A stretch of 64,000 nucleotides of DNA from an uncultured Pelagibacteraceae bacterium. Its GTDB lineage: Bacteria > Pseudomonadota > Alphaproteobacteria > Pelagibacterales > Pelagibacteraceae. The stretch spans positions 1-64,000 of the forward strand of contig CACENJ010000001.1 in assembly GCA_902560855.1 (NCBI GenBank), written 5' to 3'. The notes beneath the pieces are model-generated. The model searched no databases and was not told where the DNA came from. It was given only the letters and a program-made list of their open reading frames with translations. The position numbers were made by a program, and so were the translations under genes. Of this stretch, positions 52,592-62,295 are shown piece after piece (position 1 is the first letter of the stretch; each line of letters begins with the position of its first letter).

Positions 52592-54504
52592 TAACCTTTT
52601 CCACGCCAAGGAATGGTTTTATCTATTATTTTTCTAAGAGTAACATCAAATAAAAGGCCAAGCATACCCATAACAAATATGGTTATCCAAATGACCTCGT
52701 ATTGAAAGTATTTTTTAGCAACGTTTTCAACAAAACCAATACCAGTAGTTCCTGCCAAAAACTCAGCCGCTACTAATGTTCCCCAACACATACCAATAGC
52801 TACTCTAACACCTGTTAATATTTCTGGTAATGAATTTGGAAATATAACATATCTTAGTATTTGCCATCTAGATGCACCTAAGGAGTGCGAAGCATGAATT
52901 TTAGACAGTTGAGTTCCAGATGCCCCAGCTCTTGCTGAAATAATCATAATTGAAAAAGATACCATAAATAATAAGAAAACTTTTCCAACATTGTCAATTC
53001 CAAGAACAGAGATTACTAATGGAGCCCAAGCAAGTGGAGGTACGGGTCTGTATAATTCAATTAATGGATCAAAAAATCCTTTAGCAAATCTATTTAAGCC
53101 CATGAACAAACCAAGAGGGACACCAAATATTATTCCAAGAACCAATCCTAAGAATACTCTTAAAAATGAATCCCATATATGACCCATAGGAACAGGTATT
53201 TTGAATAATTTAAATTCACCTGTTGCTATATTTAAAACTTTACTTTTTAAATTTGGTTTAACAGATCCATCCTCACCATGAACTGGATACTCTCCAGGAA
53301 TAACATCTGCAATCCAATCTGGAACAATAAAACCAACAATTCTACTTACGTCCATCATTTCAAACCAAATCAGTGGAATATTTTTAAAACCAACGCTTGG
53401 TTTTAATAGAAGAGCAAATTTATTTAAAGTATCAGAAGGTTTCGGCAACCATCTACCGGAACCTTGTTCAGAACAACTAGGACCACTTGACACTATCGTT
53501 CCAGCAGGGAATAAAAAAATATCAACATATCTTAAGCTTCCTTGCTCTTTTTTTTGAACACGATCAAATTCTATAAGAGATTCTTGCATCGCATCCAAAG
53601 TTTTTGGTGGAAAGATACTTGCGTATTCAATTCTTCTAGCAACTTTAAGAACATCTTTTGCAAAAGTTGATGCAATTTCATGAGTATCGTCTAAATCTGA
53701 TCTATATTTTTTTATTTCATCTTTGATTTCTTTCATTACTTTCTTGTAAGCAGTGTTATGATTTCTTAATTTAAAGAATTCATCACTGATTATTTTTAAT
53801 TCTTTTGCAGCAGCATCAAATTTTAATCCTTTTTTGGTTTCAGGAATAATAGGAATTTCTATTGTTTGTTCTACTGCAGTTCCCGATGATCCCCAACCAC
53901 CTTGTTTTTTTAAAGCTTCAATTCTTTTATTCTCTTCTTCAAGACTTTTTATTGGAGGATAACTTACTTTTTGGAAATCTTCTGTAAGCCAAATAATTTT
54001 ATTAGTTAATTCATCAATCTTATTTTTAGTTTCATTTTCTAGAAGTTTTTCATTAGTTAATAATGGAATTGTTTTTTTTGTTTTTTTAATCAAACCTAAA
54101 AGTTTACTTTTATCCTGGTCTCTTATGTCTTTAGAATTTTGTATCTCAAGAGCTAATTTATCAATATTTTTATTTTCACTCTTGATAATAAAAGTACTTT
54201 TGAATTGCCTTTGTTCTATAGGAAATAAATATTTTAATGAAAGCAATGAATCGTTTACTTTAGCAACTTGACAAAGTTCATTAGCTGATTTTGGGTAAAA
54301 ACCTTTTGCAATATCCCACGAATAATAAAGCCATGTTAACAATATAAAACTACTACCAACTATTACCCAATGAGTTCCACCCTTGGCTCTTTCAGGATTT
54401 CCAAAAACAGCATCAACTTTTTCAGTTTTTATTATTTTTCTTCCATGCAAAATGCAGCCTACAACAGCAAAAAAAATTAAAAATGTGATAATTTTAGTGA
54501 ACAT
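52591..54504 (-). CDS. tauC: Taurine-type ABC permease with large N-terminal extension
   Basis: 637 residues, about 2.4 times the usual 260. The last 220 are a normal TauC/SsuC permease: HIWDSFLRVFLGLVLGIIFGVPLGLFMGL, the EAA loop ASHSLGASRWQILRYVIFPNSLPEIL, and GTLVAAEFLAGTTGIGF. The first 60 residues hold two helices (MFTKIITFLIFFAVVGCI; HWVIVGSSFILLTWLYY). Between them and the permease lie about 300 mainly helical, charged residues (coiled-coil-like ETKNKIDELTNKIIW ... KEIKDEIKKYRSDLDD), probably periplasmic, of unknown function. Cotranscribed with tauB (1-nt gap) and dhaL. Confidence 0.85.
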   Translation of the reverse strand: MFTKIITFLIFFAVVGCILHGRKIIKTEKVDAVFGNPERAKGGTHWVIVGSSFILLTWLYYSWDIAKGFYPKSANELCQVAKVNDSLLSLKYLFPIEQRQFKSTFIIKSENKNIDKLALEIQNSKDIRDQDKSKLLGLIKKTKKTIPLLTNEKLLENETKNKIDELTNKIIWLTEDFQKVSYPPIKSLEEENKRIEALKKQGGWGSSGTAVEQTIEIPIIPETKKGLKFDAAAKELKIISDEFFKLRNHNTAYKKVMKEIKDEIKKYRSDLDDTHEIASTFAKDVLKVARRIEYASIFPPKTLDAMQESLIEFDRVQKKEQGSLRYVDIFLFPAGTIVSSGPSCSEQGSGRWLPKPSDTLNKFALLLKPSVGFKNIPLIWFEMMDVSRIVGFIVPDWIADVIPGEYPVHGEDGSVKPNLKSKVLNIATGEFKLFKIPVPMGHIWDSFLRVFLGLVLGIIFGVPLGLFMGLNRFAKGFFDPLIELYRPVPPLAWAPLVISVLGIDNVGKVFLLFMVSFSIMIISARAGASGTQLSKIHASHSLGASRWQILRYVIFPNSLPEILTGVRVAIGMCWGTLVAAEFLAGTTGIGFVENVAKKYFQYEVIWITIFVMGMLGLLFDVTLRKIIDKTIPWRGKG

Positions 54505-54505
54505 A

Positions 54506-55303
54506 TTAAATATCTTTACCCATTATTTCTTCTTCCATGTTCCATATCATGGCTAAAATCTCTTCTCTTTTACTAGCAAATTCTTGTTTTTTTTTTATCT
54601 CTCTTAAATCACCATCTATTCCCAATGATGCAAATGGAAGTTTATATTCTTTATGTATACGGCCAGGTCTTGGTGCCATCACGTATAACTTTTCACCAAG
54701 CAGCAGAGCTTCTTCAACAGAGTGAGTAATAAGAATTATAGTTTTACCAGTTTCTTTCCAAATTTTTAAAACTAAAGACTGCATTTTTTCTCTTGTTAAT
54801 GCATCTAGTGCGCCCAAAGGTTCATCCATTAAAATTAAATCTGGATCATTAATCAGACATCTTGCCAGAGCAACTCTTTGCTGCATGCCTCCAGATAATT
54901 GATAGGTTGGAGTATTTCCAAATCCTTGTAAACCAACTATATCCAGCCACTCCTCAACTTTCTTTGCCGTTTTAACTGGATCTTCTTTTTTCATTCTTAA
55001 ACCAAAGTTTACATTTTCAGAAACAGTTAGCCATTCAAACAAAGCACCTTGTTGAAAGACCATTCCTCTTTCAACTCCAGGACCATTGATTTCGTTTCCA
55101 CCTAAAACAATCGAACCAGAGGTAGGCCTAAGAAATCCAGCCGCAATGTTTAATAAAGTTGTTTTTCCGCAACCAGAAGGACCAAGTACAGTTAAAAGTT
55201 CACCTTTTTTAAGTGTGAAATTTAAATCTTTTAATGCATGAACAGTTTCTCCTTTTGGAGTTTTAAAAATCATGTTTAGATTTTGAGAAACTAAATCACT
55301 CAT
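54506..55303 (-). CDS. tauB: Taurine/sulfonate ABC transporter ATP-binding protein
   Basis: 265 residues. Walker A GPSGCGKTTLLNIAAGF near residue 40, Q-loop region VFQQGALFEWLTVSENV, signature LSGGMQQRVALARCL and Walker B LILMDEPLGALDALTRE match TauB/SsuB/NrtD ATPases. It drives uptake with TauC and the TauA-like binding protein encoded upstream beyond the hairpin. Confidence 0.92.
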   Translation of the reverse strand: MSDLVSQNLNMIFKTPKGETVHALKDLNFTLKKGELLTVLGPSGCGKTTLLNIAAGFLRPTSGSIVLGGNEINGPGVERGMVFQQGALFEWLTVSENVNFGLRMKKEDPVKTAKKVEEWLDIVGLQGFGNTPTYQLSGGMQQRVALARCLINDPDLILMDEPLGALDALTREKMQSLVLKIWKETGKTIILITHSVEEALLLGEKLYVMAPRPGRIHKEYKLPFASLGIDGDLREIKKKQEFASKREEILAMIWNMEEEIMGKDI

Positions 55304-55333
55304 AAAAATAATATAATAGAATTTTTTCCAAAA

Positions 55334-55368
55334 AAATAGGCACCAATTTATTAGATTGGCGCCTATTT
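55334..55368 (-). terminator. Terminator-like hairpin between tauA and tauB
   Basis: On the minus strand AAATAGGCGCCAAT pairs with ATTGGTGCCTATTT (one G-U pair) around a 7-nt loop and is followed by more T residues, 22 nt after the tauA stop. It is a good Rho-independent terminator in form. Inside the operon it should lower tauB/tauC expression relative to tauA. Confidence 0.85.
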
Positions 55369-55389
55369 AATTTTATCTTAACCTTTAAA

Positions 55390-56331
55390 TTATAAAGGTA
55401 AAAAACTAGTATCTACTGCTCCATCAGGAGTATCCATTCCTTTTAAGAATCCAGCAAGATTACCGCTTTCCATAGATTTTTTAGTTTCTGCAGGTGTTAG
55501 AAATTTAAATCCACCAATAGTGTCTTTCATATCTCCAAGCGCCATTTCAGCATCTTTAGCTATAACATTCAGGTCACTTTTACCTGCTGCATATCTAGCA
55601 TTAGCTTCATGAGTTACTTCTATGAAAGTTCTCAGCATTCCTGGGTTTTCTTTCATAAATTTATCTGTAACAGAAGTAATATCTATACCTAAGATACCTG
55701 CGTCACGAGCTTCTTGAACAGTTAAAAGTCTTGATCCAACTGCTACTGCAGCTTTAATAGAGTTACCTCCAAATAAACATGCCATAACAACATCACCACT
55801 AACTAGTGCAGCAGCCCCTTCTTCAGGATCCATTTGAATAACATCCATTTTATTTCTATCAGCTCCTACAACTTTCATACTTTCATCGAAAACATACTCA
55901 GCCATAGTTCCAAGTGGAACTGCAACTTTTTTGCCTTCTAATTCAGAAGCGTTAGCTTTCGTAATTCCAGATGCATTAGATGTAACACAAGTAGTTCCAC
56001 CCATTCCATATTCCATAGCTATATCTACAAGCTTTAAAGGTGCTTTCGATTTAACTGCGTTTATAAATGGTACTAAACCTTGTGAGTAAGAAATATCAAT
56101 ATCTCCCGCTAACATAGCATCAGTCATTGCTCCACCATTTGCAAAGTTAGTCCATTTAACTGGAACACCTAGAGCTTTATCAAAAAGCTTCTTAACTTTA
56201 TCTTCTTGGTTTGGAGTTGGCCATTCTAAGAAGAATGCTACTCTTACTTCGTTAGCAGCTGAGTTAGCCACAGATATACTGTAAGAAAAAGCAACAATAC
56301 TTGCTAGAATAAAACTAATTATTTTTTTCAT
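55390..56331 (-). CDS. tauA: Taurine-type ABC transporter substrate-binding protein
   Basis: 313 residues. Sec signal (IISFILASIVAFSYSISVANSA) then VRVAFFLEWPTPNQEDKVKKLFDKALGVPVKWTNFANGGAMTDAMLAGDIDISYSQG, a classic TauA/NMT1-type opening. VKSKAPLKLVDIAMEYGMGGTTCVT and GKKVAVPLGTMAEYVF follow. Binds taurine or a related sulfonate or amine; the adjacent divergent aminotransferase and alanine dehydrogenase favour taurine. AAGGGGAATAA ribosome site. Confidence 0.87.
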   Translation of the reverse strand: MKKIISFILASIVAFSYSISVANSAANEVRVAFFLEWPTPNQEDKVKKLFDKALGVPVKWTNFANGGAMTDAMLAGDIDISYSQGLVPFINAVKSKAPLKLVDIAMEYGMGGTTCVTSNASGITKANASELEGKKVAVPLGTMAEYVFDESMKVVGADRNKMDVIQMDPEEGAAALVSGDVVMACLFGGNSIKAAVAVGSRLLTVQEARDAGILGIDITSVTDKFMKENPGMLRTFIEVTHEANARYAAGKSDLNVIAKDAEMALGDMKDTIGGFKFLTPAETKKSMESGNLAGFLKGMDTPDGAVDTSFLPL

Positions 56332-56340
56332 TTATTCCCC

Positions 56341-56358
56341 TTTTATTAATTAATAAAA
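56341..56358. promoter_or_regulatory. 18-bp perfect palindrome at the tauA promoter
   Basis: ttttattaattaataaaa is fully palindromic, 9 nt upstream of the tauA start codon and over the predicted transcription start. It could be an operator; equally, several AT palindromes of this size are expected by chance in 64 kb of such DNA. Confidence 0.35.
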
Positions 56359-56362
56359 TTGG

Positions 56363-56391
56363 TATTTAATTTGAATTTTTAGCAGATGTAA
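56363..56391 (-). promoter_or_regulatory. Candidate tauA promoter
   Basis: On the minus strand TTACAT and TAAATA are separated by 17 nt, putting the transcript start inside the 18-bp palindrome. The 193-nt gap between tauA and the aminotransferase must serve both divergent genes; beyond this promoter and the palindrome I see only AT-rich sequence in it. Confidence 0.35.
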
Positions 56392-56524
56392 ATGGTGGAT
56401 TTATTTATTTTTGGATTCAACTTTAGATTGAACAATTGAAATTACCTAGCTTTACTTAAATAATCTTGTAGTTAAATATTTTTTTTTAGTCTAATAATCA
56501 TGTTTTAGTTTAAATTAAATAATT

Positions 56525-57871
56525 ATGAGTTCAGAAAATAGACCTACGGTACCAAATTCTCTTAATGAACATTGGATGCCTTTTACATCCAATAAGGATT
56601 TCAAAGCAAATCCAAGATTGATTACAGAAGCAAAAGGAGTTTATTTAAAAACTCACCATGGAAAAACCCAAATAGATGGAAGTTCAGGCTTATTTTGCAA
56701 TCCTTTGGGACATGGAAGAAAAGAAATTACTGAAGCAGTCACAAAACAATTGGAAACTTTAGATTATGCTCAACCATTTCAACAAGGTTTTGGCGGCTCA
56801 TTTGAATTAGCTACAAAAATATCAAAACATACTCCAGGAGATTTAAATAAAATTTTTTATACAATTTGTGGATCTACTGCTGTTGAAACCGCAATTAAAA
56901 TTGCAATTGCTTACCATAGAGCAAAAGGCGACAGTAAAAGATTTAGATTTGTTGGAAGAGAAAGAGCTTACCATGGAATGAACATAGGAGCTACTTCAGT
57001 TGGAGGAATGATAAATAATGTTAAAACATTTGCTAGTGTTTTAATGCCGGGTGTTCTTCATATGAGACATACTCATTTACCAGAACATAAATTTGTAAGC
57101 GGCCAGCCAGAAACAGGAGCTGAACTTGCTAATGATTTAGAAAGAATTTGCGAAAATTTTGGCGGAGAAAATATAGCAGCTTGTATAGTTGAACCTGTAG
57201 CTGGATCAACAGGCTGTTTAGTGCCACCAAAAGGATATTTGCAAAAACTTAGAGAAATTTGTGACAAACATGGAATACTATTAATTTTTGACGAGGTAAT
57301 ATGTGGATGGGGAAGAATGGGATCAGTATTTGCTTCGCAAGAATTTGGTGTAGTTCCAGATATGATGACATTGGCAAAAGCTACCACCAATGGTGTAGTA
57401 CCAATGGGAGTAGTTGCTTGTAAAGATGAAATGTACGAAGCAGTTATGGATGCATCACCAATGGGAGCTGTTGAATTATTTCATGGTTATACTTATTCAG
57501 GGATTCCAGTTTCTGTAGCTGCGGCTTTAGCAGTGCAAGATATTTTTGAAAAAGAAGATATATTTAATAGAGTTAAAGATTTAGTACCATATTTTCAGAA
57601 AAGTATATTTTCACTCAAAGATCTTGAATCCGTCGCCAATATTAGAGGGCAAGGTCTTATGGCTGGAATTGATATGAAATTAAATACTAAGCCAGGAAAA
57701 GCTGGTTTCGAAGCTTTTAAATCTTGTTATGAAGCTGGAGTTAATTTTAAAGCAACAGGTGACTGTTTAATTATTGCACCACAATTTATTTGTGAAAAAA
57801 AACATATTGATGAAATTGTTGATAAATTAAGAACTGGTATTTCTAATTATCAAAAAAATCAAAAGAACTAA
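56525..57871 (+). CDS. Class III aminotransferase, probable taurine(beta-alanine):pyruvate aminotransferase
   Basis: 448 residues. HWMPFTSNKDFKANPRLITEAKGVYLKTHHGK is the N-terminal substrate region of omega-amino acid:pyruvate aminotransferases, LIFDEVICGWGRMGSVFASQEFGVVPDMMTLAKATTNGVVPMG carries the PLP Asp and the Schiff-base Lys near residue 285, and LFHGYTYSGIPVS the phosphate loop. Next to tauABC and alanine dehydrogenase, a Tpa role (taurine + pyruvate to sulfoacetaldehyde + alanine) is likely; beta-alanine or GABA cannot be excluded. Confidence 0.85.
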   Translation: MSSENRPTVPNSLNEHWMPFTSNKDFKANPRLITEAKGVYLKTHHGKTQIDGSSGLFCNPLGHGRKEITEAVTKQLETLDYAQPFQQGFGGSFELATKISKHTPGDLNKIFYTICGSTAVETAIKIAIAYHRAKGDSKRFRFVGRERAYHGMNIGATSVGGMINNVKTFASVLMPGVLHMRHTHLPEHKFVSGQPETGAELANDLERICENFGGENIAACIVEPVAGSTGCLVPPKGYLQKLREICDKHGILLIFDEVICGWGRMGSVFASQEFGVVPDMMTLAKATTNGVVPMGVVACKDEMYEAVMDASPMGAVELFHGYTYSGIPVSVAAALAVQDIFEKEDIFNRVKDLVPYFQKSIFSLKDLESVANIRGQGLMAGIDMKLNTKPGKAGFEAFKSCYEAGVNFKATGDCLIIAPQFICEKKHIDEIVDKLRTGISNYQKNQKN

Positions 57872-57894
57872 AAAATATCTGGTTCAAAAAATGT

Positions 57895-59007
57895 ATGAAA
57901 ATTGGTGTTCCTAAAGAAATTAAACCACAGGAAAATCGAATTGGATTAACTCCTGACAGCGTAAAAATTTTGATTTCAAATGGACACAAAGTGTTCGTTG
58001 AGAATAATGGTGGATTTGAAGCTGGTTTTTATAACGATCAATATAAAAGTGCTGGTGCTGAAATTGTTAGTAAAGCAGAAGATATTTTTAACGACTCAGA
58101 TATTATCGTTAAAGTTAAAGAACCTTTAACCAGTGAAATAAAAATGATTAAAGAAAATCAAATTGTTTTTACCTATTTGCATTTAGCTGCTGCAAAAGAA
58201 TTAACTGAAGGATTAATCAAATCAAAATCAATTTGTATAGCTTACGAAACTGTAACTGATGACAACGGAAGATTACCTTTATTAGCGCCAATGAGTGCTG
58301 TAGCAGGCAGAATGTCTATCCAAGCTGGAGCACATTCTTTAGAAAAAAATCAAAAAGGTAGGGGTTTATTATTAGGAGGTGCTCCCGGAGTAGAACCAGC
58401 AAATGTAGTTATCCTCGGTGGTGGAGTTGTGGGAGAAAATGCAGCTTTAATAGCAACTGGCATGAAAGCAAAAGTTAATATTGTTGATAAATCTGAAAAA
58501 AGATTAGAAGAACTCAAAAATATTTTTGGAAATAAAATTATACCTCAGCTAGTAGAAAAAATAGATTTGGAAAAACTTGTTTCCGAATGTGATTTATTAA
58601 TAGGTGGTGTTTTAATCCCTGGAGCTGAGGCACCAAAAATAATAACAAAAAAAATGATAAAAAATATGAAAAGGGGCTCTGTTATTGTAGATGTTGCAAT
58701 TGATCAAGGAGGATGCGTTGAGACAAGTAAACCGACTACACATGCAAACCCAACCTATATTGTTGATGATGTTGTTCATTATTGTGTTGCTAATATGCCG
58801 GGTGGTGTTCCAAGAACTTCTACATTAGCACTTAATAAAGCTACATTACCTTTTTTAAATAAACTAGCAAATGATGGTTTTGAAAAAGCTTTAAAAAGTG
58901 ATAAAAATTTTTTAGCAGGTTTGAATGTTTGTAAAGGAAATGTAACTTATAAAGCAGTAGCAGATGTTTTTGGACATAAATATGTATCACCAAACGAATT
59001 ATTTTAA
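57895..59007 (+). CDS. ald: Alanine dehydrogenase
   Basis: 370 residues. MKIGVPKEIKPQENRIGLTPDSV opens the protein, VFTYLHLAAAKELTE and ETVTDDNGRLPLLAPMSAVAGRMS hold catalytic residues, VVILGGGVVGENAALIATGM near residue 170 is the NAD site and VDVAIDQGGCVETSKPTTHANPTY near 265 the substrate side. It oxidises alanine to pyruvate and ammonia, regenerating the amino acceptor for the aminotransferase encoded 23 nt upstream. Confidence 0.95.
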   Translation: MKIGVPKEIKPQENRIGLTPDSVKILISNGHKVFVENNGGFEAGFYNDQYKSAGAEIVSKAEDIFNDSDIIVKVKEPLTSEIKMIKENQIVFTYLHLAAAKELTEGLIKSKSICIAYETVTDDNGRLPLLAPMSAVAGRMSIQAGAHSLEKNQKGRGLLLGGAPGVEPANVVILGGGVVGENAALIATGMKAKVNIVDKSEKRLEELKNIFGNKIIPQLVEKIDLEKLVSECDLLIGGVLIPGAEAPKIITKKMIKNMKRGSVIVDVAIDQGGCVETSKPTTHANPTYIVDDVVHYCVANMPGGVPRTSTLALNKATLPFLNKLANDGFEKALKSDKNFLAGLNVCKGNVTYKAVADVFGHKYVSPNELF

Positions 59008-59009
59008 AA

Positions 59010-59450
59010 ATGTATAGACCTTTGCCAAAACAACTCACAATAAAAAATTCACCAATAGAAGGATTAGGACTTTTTGCGACTGAAGATATAAAAAAAAATT
59101 CTTTTTTAGGAGTAACTCACATTAGAGATGAGCAATTTGAAAACAAATACATAAGAACCCCACTAGGAGGTTTTTATAATCATTCAAACGAACCAAATGT
59201 TATGAGAATGGTTTCTGATACTCTACCCAGATTGGAATTCGGCGACCCTGTTAATCCTTCACCTGCCTTAGAGAAAATAAAGGACGGTAAGTCAAATAGA
59301 GAAAATTTGTTTTATAACCTACAAGAAAAACCTGATGCCAAATATATGTTTTTAATAACAACAAAAGATATTAAGGCAGGACAAGAGATAACAGCAAATT
59401 ACAATCTTTATACTTATCCAAAAACCGGAGTCGGTTTACAAATGATTTAA
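59010..59450 (+). CDS. SET domain protein
   Basis: 146 residues, a minimal SET domain: IKNSPIEGLGLFATEDIKKNSFLG at the start, GGFYNHSNEPNV near residue 58 (the NHxxxPN SAM motif) and QEITANYNLYTYP at the end (ExxxxY). SET proteins methylate protein lysines; bacterial small forms are poorly known. It starts 2 nt after ald and lies 18 nt before the DMGDH-like gene, so it is probably cotranscribed with the amine genes. Confidence 0.82.
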   Translation: MYRPLPKQLTIKNSPIEGLGLFATEDIKKNSFLGVTHIRDEQFENKYIRTPLGGFYNHSNEPNVMRMVSDTLPRLEFGDPVNPSPALEKIKDGKSNRENLFYNLQEKPDAKYMFLITTKDIKAGQEITANYNLYTYPKTGVGLQMI

Positions 59451-59468
59451 GTAATATACTTTTGTTTT

Positions 59469-61910
59469 ATGAAAGAAATTCCCAAAAGCACAAAAGTAGT
59501 TGTTATTGGCGGAGGTGTAGCTGGTTGTTCAGTAGCTTATCATTTAGCAAAATTTGGTTGGAAAGACACCATATTACTTGAAAGAGACCAGTTAACTTCG
59601 GGTACAACCTGGCATGCTGCTGGTTTAGTAAGTCAATTAGGTCCTTCTGCAGCAATTACAAAAATAAGAAAATATACAACTGATCTATACAAAGAGTTAG
59701 AAACAAAAACAGGTTTTTCAGCAGGATTAAAATTAAACGGAGCATTGTCTATAGCTACTACAAAAGGACGTTGGCAAGAATTACAAAGACAAGCCACCAC
59801 AGCACAGTTATTTGATGTAAATGTAGAAGTTTTAAACACAAATCAGGTAAAAGATAAATACCCAATAATAAATGAAAAAGATGTTTTAGGTGGTATTTTT
59901 ATGAAAGGGGACGGCCAGGCAGATCCTATAGGGGTAACAAATTTATTGGCAAAAGCTGCGAAAGTAGAAGGTGTTAAAATATTTGAAAAAAGTCCAGTTC
60001 AGAAAATTTTGGTAAAAAATGGAAGAATAGCGGGAGTAAAAGTTAACGAAAAAACAATCGAATGTGAGTATATAGTTTTGGCAACCGGGATGTGGTCAAG
60101 ACAAATAGGAGAAGAGCTTGGAGTAAGCATACCTTTGTATCCTGCTGAACATTTTTATATTATTACAGAACCAATTAAAGATTTACCTAAAGATTTAGCT
60201 GTACTAAGAGATTTTGATGATAGATTATATTTAAAAGAAGATGCAGGAAAATTATTAGTTGGAATTTTTGAGGGAAAATCAATACCTGCTTTTTCTAAAA
60301 CACATAAAGTCCCTAATGATTTTTCATTCGGCGAATTCCCAGAAAATTTAGATCATTTCGAGCCATATTTGGAAGCATCATTTAAAAGAGTTCCTCTTTT
60401 AGAAAAAGCAGGTATTAGAAAGTTTCTAGCAGGACCAGAATCTTTCACTCCTGATACGAATACTTTATTAGGAGAAGTTCCAGAAATTAAAAACTTTTTT
60501 GTTTGCTGTGGTTTTAATAGCATTGGAATTGGCAGTGGAGGAGGCGCTGGAAAAGTAACTGCTGAATGGATGATGAATGGCCACATCAATGAAGATTTAT
60601 TTATATATGATATAAAGAGATTTCAAAAATTTCATTCCGAATTAAATTTTATTACTGAGAGAATTACTGAAACGCTAGGAGATTTATATGGAATGCACTG
60701 GCCATATAAACAACACAAAACATCGAGAAACCAAAAATTATTTCCTTACCATGATGAACTAAAAAAAGCTGGAGCCTGCTTTGGGGTTTCCTCAGGCTTT
60801 GAGAGACCAATGTGGTTTTCCAAAAATAATGAAAAACCTGAATTTAAATATAGTTACAATTATCAGAATTGGTATCCATCTGTAGAATTTGAAACAAAAA
60901 ATGCTAGAAAAAATGTCGGGCTTTTTGATCTTACTGCTTTTTCAAAATATGATCTAAAAGGTAAAAAAGTACATAATGAATTACAAAAAATATGTACAGC
61001 AAATATAAAAGAAGAGGTAGGCAAAACAACTTATACTCAAATGTTAAATATAGATGGTGGTATAGAGACCGACCTAACTGTTGTTTGTCTTGAAAAAAAT
61101 TATTTTAGAATAATTACTTCTGCTGCAAATAGAGAACATGATAAATTTCACATTTTAAAACATATATCTGAAGAAGTGGAATTCAAAGATGTTACTGACG
61201 AAATATCTTGTCTTGGAGTATTTGGTCCAAAAAGTAGAAATTTAATGGCAAAATTATCAAAAGATGATCTTTCTAATGAAAATTTAAAATTTGGCACTAG
61301 TAAAAAAATTAAAATAAATAACAAAGAAATTTGGATACAAAGATTATCTTATGTAGGCGAATTAGGATTTGAACTTTATATTAAAATGAATGAGGCAAGG
61401 GAAGTTTATAATTTAATAGTCAAAACTGGAAAAGAATTTAATCTTTCTCATTGCGGCATGCTTGCAATGGATACTATGAGAATGGAAACAGGGTACCTAC
61501 ACTGGGGACATGATATATCTCCTGAAGAAAATCAATATCAAGCAGGCCTACAATTCGCTATAAGCTACAAAAAAAATATTGACTTTATTGGCAAAGAATC
61601 TTTGTTAAAAATAAAAAATAAAAAGGATAATAAGAAATTTGTAATGCTAACTTTAAAAGATAGCAAACCTGGAGAACCGTTATTACTTCACGATGAACCA
61701 ATTTATAATAATAAAAATATTATTGGCAGAACCACTTCGGGCAATTTTTCTTTTAATTACAATAAAAACATTGCATTTGGCTATGTAAATTCCGAACTTT
61801 CAAAAGAAGATCTTGCAAAAGAAAATTTATTTATAGAAGTGGAAAAGAAAAAATATCCAGCATCAGTAATCTTAAAACCATTAAATAGTAAAAATATTCG
61901 TATTTTATAG
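59469..61910 (+). CDS. Dimethylglycine/sarcosine dehydrogenase-like FAD-GcvT protein (second copy)
   Basis: 813 residues, same domain plan as 26421-28850. FAD loop [21 protein letters not shown], the covalent-flavin His in [13 protein letters not shown] near residue 50, [21 protein letters not shown] near 350, then a GcvT-type folate domain with [31 protein letters not shown] and [22 protein letters not shown]. Oxidative demethylation of an N-methylated amine or amino acid with folate as one-carbon acceptor. Follows the SET gene by 18 nt. Confidence 0.9.
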   Translation: MKEIPKSTKVVVIGGGVAGCSVAYHLAKFGWKDTILLERDQLTSGTTWHAAGLVSQLGPSAAITKIRKYTTDLYKELETKTGFSAGLKLNGALSIATTKGRWQELQRQATTAQLFDVNVEVLNTNQVKDKYPIINEKDVLGGIFMKGDGQADPIGVTNLLAKAAKVEGVKIFEKSPVQKILVKNGRIAGVKVNEKTIECEYIVLATGMWSRQIGEELGVSIPLYPAEHFYIITEPIKDLPKDLAVLRDFDDRLYLKEDAGKLLVGIFEGKSIPAFSKTHKVPNDFSFGEFPENLDHFEPYLEASFKRVPLLEKAGIRKFLAGPESFTPDTNTLLGEVPEIKNFFVCCGFNSIGIGSGGGAGKVTAEWMMNGHINEDLFIYDIKRFQKFHSELNFITERITETLGDLYGMHWPYKQHKTSRNQKLFPYHDELKKAGACFGVSSGFERPMWFSKNNEKPEFKYSYNYQNWYPSVEFETKNARKNVGLFDLTAFSKYDLKGKKVHNELQKICTANIKEEVGKTTYTQMLNIDGGIETDLTVVCLEKNYFRIITSAANREHDKFHILKHISEEVEFKDVTDEISCLGVFGPKSRNLMAKLSKDDLSNENLKFGTSKKIKINNKEIWIQRLSYVGELGFELYIKMNEAREVYNLIVKTGKEFNLSHCGMLAMDTMRMETGYLHWGHDISPEENQYQAGLQFAISYKKNIDFIGKESLLKIKNKKDNKKFVMLTLKDSKPGEPLLLHDEPIYNNKNIIGRTTSGNFSFNYNKNIAFGYVNSELSKEDLAKENLFIEVEKKKYPASVILKPLNSKNIRIL

Positions 61911-62002
61911 ATATAAATATTGCCTAATCCAACTACCCAAAATGGACAACTAAAAAATTGTTTAAATGTTCATTTGTGGTTTAATAGTTATAGGAAATAT
62001 TT

Positions 62003-62209
62003 ATGAGTGGAGAACAATTAACTGCAAAAAACATTAGCAAGGCATCAGAACTTCAATCTTTTACAAAATCCAGAAAAAAAAAGGTAAACATTAACGATCT
62101 TCTTTACAAAGTGAGAGAAGAAAAGAATAAAGAGAAAAAAGAAAACTACATGTTTCTTGGTATAGTAGTTTGTGTACTAGCTGTTACAGGAATTATTGCA
62201 TCACTTTAA
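62003..62209 (+). CDS. Small C-terminally anchored membrane protein, 68 residues
   Basis: No family recognised. A polar, basic N-terminal part (SKASELQSFTKSRKKKVNINDLLYKVREEKNKEKKEN) leads to one C-terminal helix, YMFLGIVVCVLAVTGIIASL. Tail-anchored topology with a cytoplasmic charged region. It stands alone between the DMGDH-like gene (92-nt gap) and the MOSC gene (86-nt gap); both gaps show only AT-rich sequence. Confidence 0.65.
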   Translation: MSGEQLTAKNISKASELQSFTKSRKKKVNINDLLYKVREEKNKEKKENYMFLGIVVCVLAVTGIIASL

Positions 62210-62295
62210 AATAATCTCATAGATTGTAATAACATTTTTATTAAGTTTAATTCTCTTAATAGCTTTTCTTCATATATTTTGTTAAATATTCTTAG

